From Mediterranea sp. (in: CFB group bacteria) (GTDB lineage Bacteria > Bacteroidota > Bacteroidia > Bacteroidales > Bacteroidaceae): a stretch of DNA of 34,376 bases. The translations under genes and the position numbers were made by a program. The notes beneath the pieces are model-generated. The model was not told the origin of the DNA and ran no database searches. It worked only from the letters and a program-made list of their open reading frames with translations. The DNA lies in the NCBI GenBank assembly GCA_031287715.1, contig JAITSN010000051.1:1-34376 (forward strand), given 5' to 3'. Positions 34,201 to 34,376 of this stretch are shown here, one piece after another. Positions within the stretch are counted from its first letter, which is position 1; the number at the start of each line of letters is the position of its first letter.

Positions 34201-34376
34201 AACAACAATCAGCAGTCCACCTGGTGGATGCGCAACAGCAGTTTCCTTCGCTTGAAGAACTTCGAGCTGGGATATACCCTGCCTAAAAAAGTGATGGAGA
34301 AAACATTCGTGAAATCACTCCGTCTCTATGTGTCCGGCAACAACCTGATCACGTTCAGCCAATTCAAGCTGTGGGA
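31243..34376 (+). CDS. SusC/RagA-family TonB-linked outer-membrane transporter, 3' end outside the window
   Basis: About 1044 residues are visible from ATG 31243 and the frame is open to the window end. The signal region (KKVYFLSLFISIFLLMTEG) is followed by a carboxypeptidase-regulatory-like domain (about 53-128: RRTIKGVVTASDDKAPVVGA to VINVVLEP). Next come the family sequence GEVVVVGYGSQKKESVVGA (133-151) and the plug, with VLIDGIERDI and AVYGVRGANGVILITTKKG (241-259), the standard SusC plug end. The remainder is beta-barrel strands. There is no STN domain. Such proteins import glycans or other large nutrients with a SusD lipoprotein, whose gene would be expected just to the right. A strong promoter with an inverted repeat at its start suggests specific regulation. 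The substrate is unknown. Confidence 0.95.
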   Translation, partial: MKKRQKKVYFLSLFISIFLLMTEGIMFPLHANDLRNEKQTVQATDAVQQQQRRTIKGVVTASDDKAPVVGANVWLQNTSTGAITDLDGNYSINVEGSGGVLIFSFMGYKKTEVTIGSQTVINVVLEPDAQQIGEVVVVGYGSQKKESVVGAISTLDATKLKVPGASISSVLAGQLAGIVAVQRSGEPGKNSAADFYIRGVSSFKGTTTPLVLIDGIERDIDLVDTDDIASFSILKDASASAVYGVRGANGVILITTKKGLEGKPAIKVRAEMGFTAPTKMVSMVNSAQWAELYNEATGRQIYSQTEIDKYRSGADPDLYPNVQWTQDLFKDMATNQRINLNLTGGGEIATYYISGSYYNEGSIYKSAGNLYGYDPSINYNKYNFRANVDLTVTKSTKLNVNLSNIYEKAMGPGSSSDADNIWGYAFHTSPNAFPLYYSDGTISGPSTNSGYNPYNLMVHSGYHEQFWNSAQALIGITQDFGKVWKPLDGLTANLKFSWDAWNTSTQFRTKSVSWYHERGRDATGKLLFDDNNGDDVWDPVVTGSNELNYSRETNGTMTTYLEGSLTYNRLFNDIHRIGGLFLYNHKILNRTQDDDKYNSLPYKSQGIAGRVTYGFKDTYLAEFNMGYTGSEKFAPGHRFGFFPAGAIGWVLSNESWFEPALKTVNLLKLKGSYGLVGNDDIGGARRWMYEPSIANNEGQYFFNYGKTGNQGGTGIRVGEVENLYVSWEKAYKLNIGLELGLFDKLKIQADYFREEREGIFLQRSGLPALAGIQTIPYVNIGATINQGFDGSAEYEQKIGDVFLTARANLTYNRNKLLNNDEPDWEYKYQNLIGKSFGEDGAMHPFGLIALGIFESQEEIDNSPFQNYGAYRVGDLKYQDVNGDGTVDAQDRVAIGYTNLPEIVYGFGATAQWKGFDLNLFFQGVGHSSFFLSGSSVRSPFSSGNMERSGLNADLYDHVWKTTNTAEQNKLATYPRLSGSSGDAGASNNNQQSTWWMRNSSFLRLKNFELGYTLPKKVMEKTFVKSLRLYVSGNNLITFSQFKLW

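Overview
The window reads as a chromosomal stretch of a Bacteroidales bacterium (phylum Bacteroidota). Evidence: a SusC/RagA-type TonB-linked porin, a glycine-lipid acyltransferase pair (GlsA/GlsB), an adenosylcobalamin-dependent ribonucleotide reductase, a MalQ with N-terminal starch-binding domains, and Bacteroidota-type promoters (TAnnTTTG at -7, sometimes TTTG at -33) before many genes. Genus was not determined; a Bacteroides/Parabacteroides/Tannerella-like organism is an inference.

Layout. 1-1677: an IS4-family insertion sequence (158-1666) with 21-bp perfect terminal inverted repeats and an 11-bp target duplication, inserted into a palindromic dispersed repeat; its transposase N-terminus lies in a separate, overlapping frame. 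2120-8963: mainly housekeeping genes (pheS, an MFS transporter, nth, pgk, a porin), interrupted by a minus-strand secreted protein with STN and carboxypeptidase-regulatory-like domains but no barrel. 9133-12718: a two-gene surface operon, a lipoprotein metzincin protease with FN3 and duplicated InlB-like repeats followed by a predicted outer-membrane beta-barrel. 12719-13488: a repeat island with an array of 41-bp tandem repeats between two inverted copies of a repeat of about 115 bp. 13489-21063: nitroreductase, nrdJ, malQ-folB and a small secreted protein with a structured promoter and leader. 21200-29057: DEAD-box helicase, lipoprotein phosphatase, SIS isomerase-PfkB kinase pair, M16 peptidase and the glsA-glsB operon. 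29058-31242: a second 41-bp tandem array, a helical protein of unknown function, and an inverted-repeat element of about 227 bp that carries the promoter of the last gene. 31243-34376: the 5' part of a susC-like gene, cut by the window end.

The most unusual signal is the pair of 41-bp tandem arrays (12891-13195 and 29264-29804). They have different sequences but the same period, a shared GAGGCTT box in the same register and a palindrome centred at the same position of the unit. In the second array the two palindrome arms change together (catc with gatg, cgtc with gacg), which suggests selection for, or templated maintenance of, a hairpin. The 30-bp inverted repeats around the susC promoter, one of them starting at the predicted transcription start, are the second most interesting signal.
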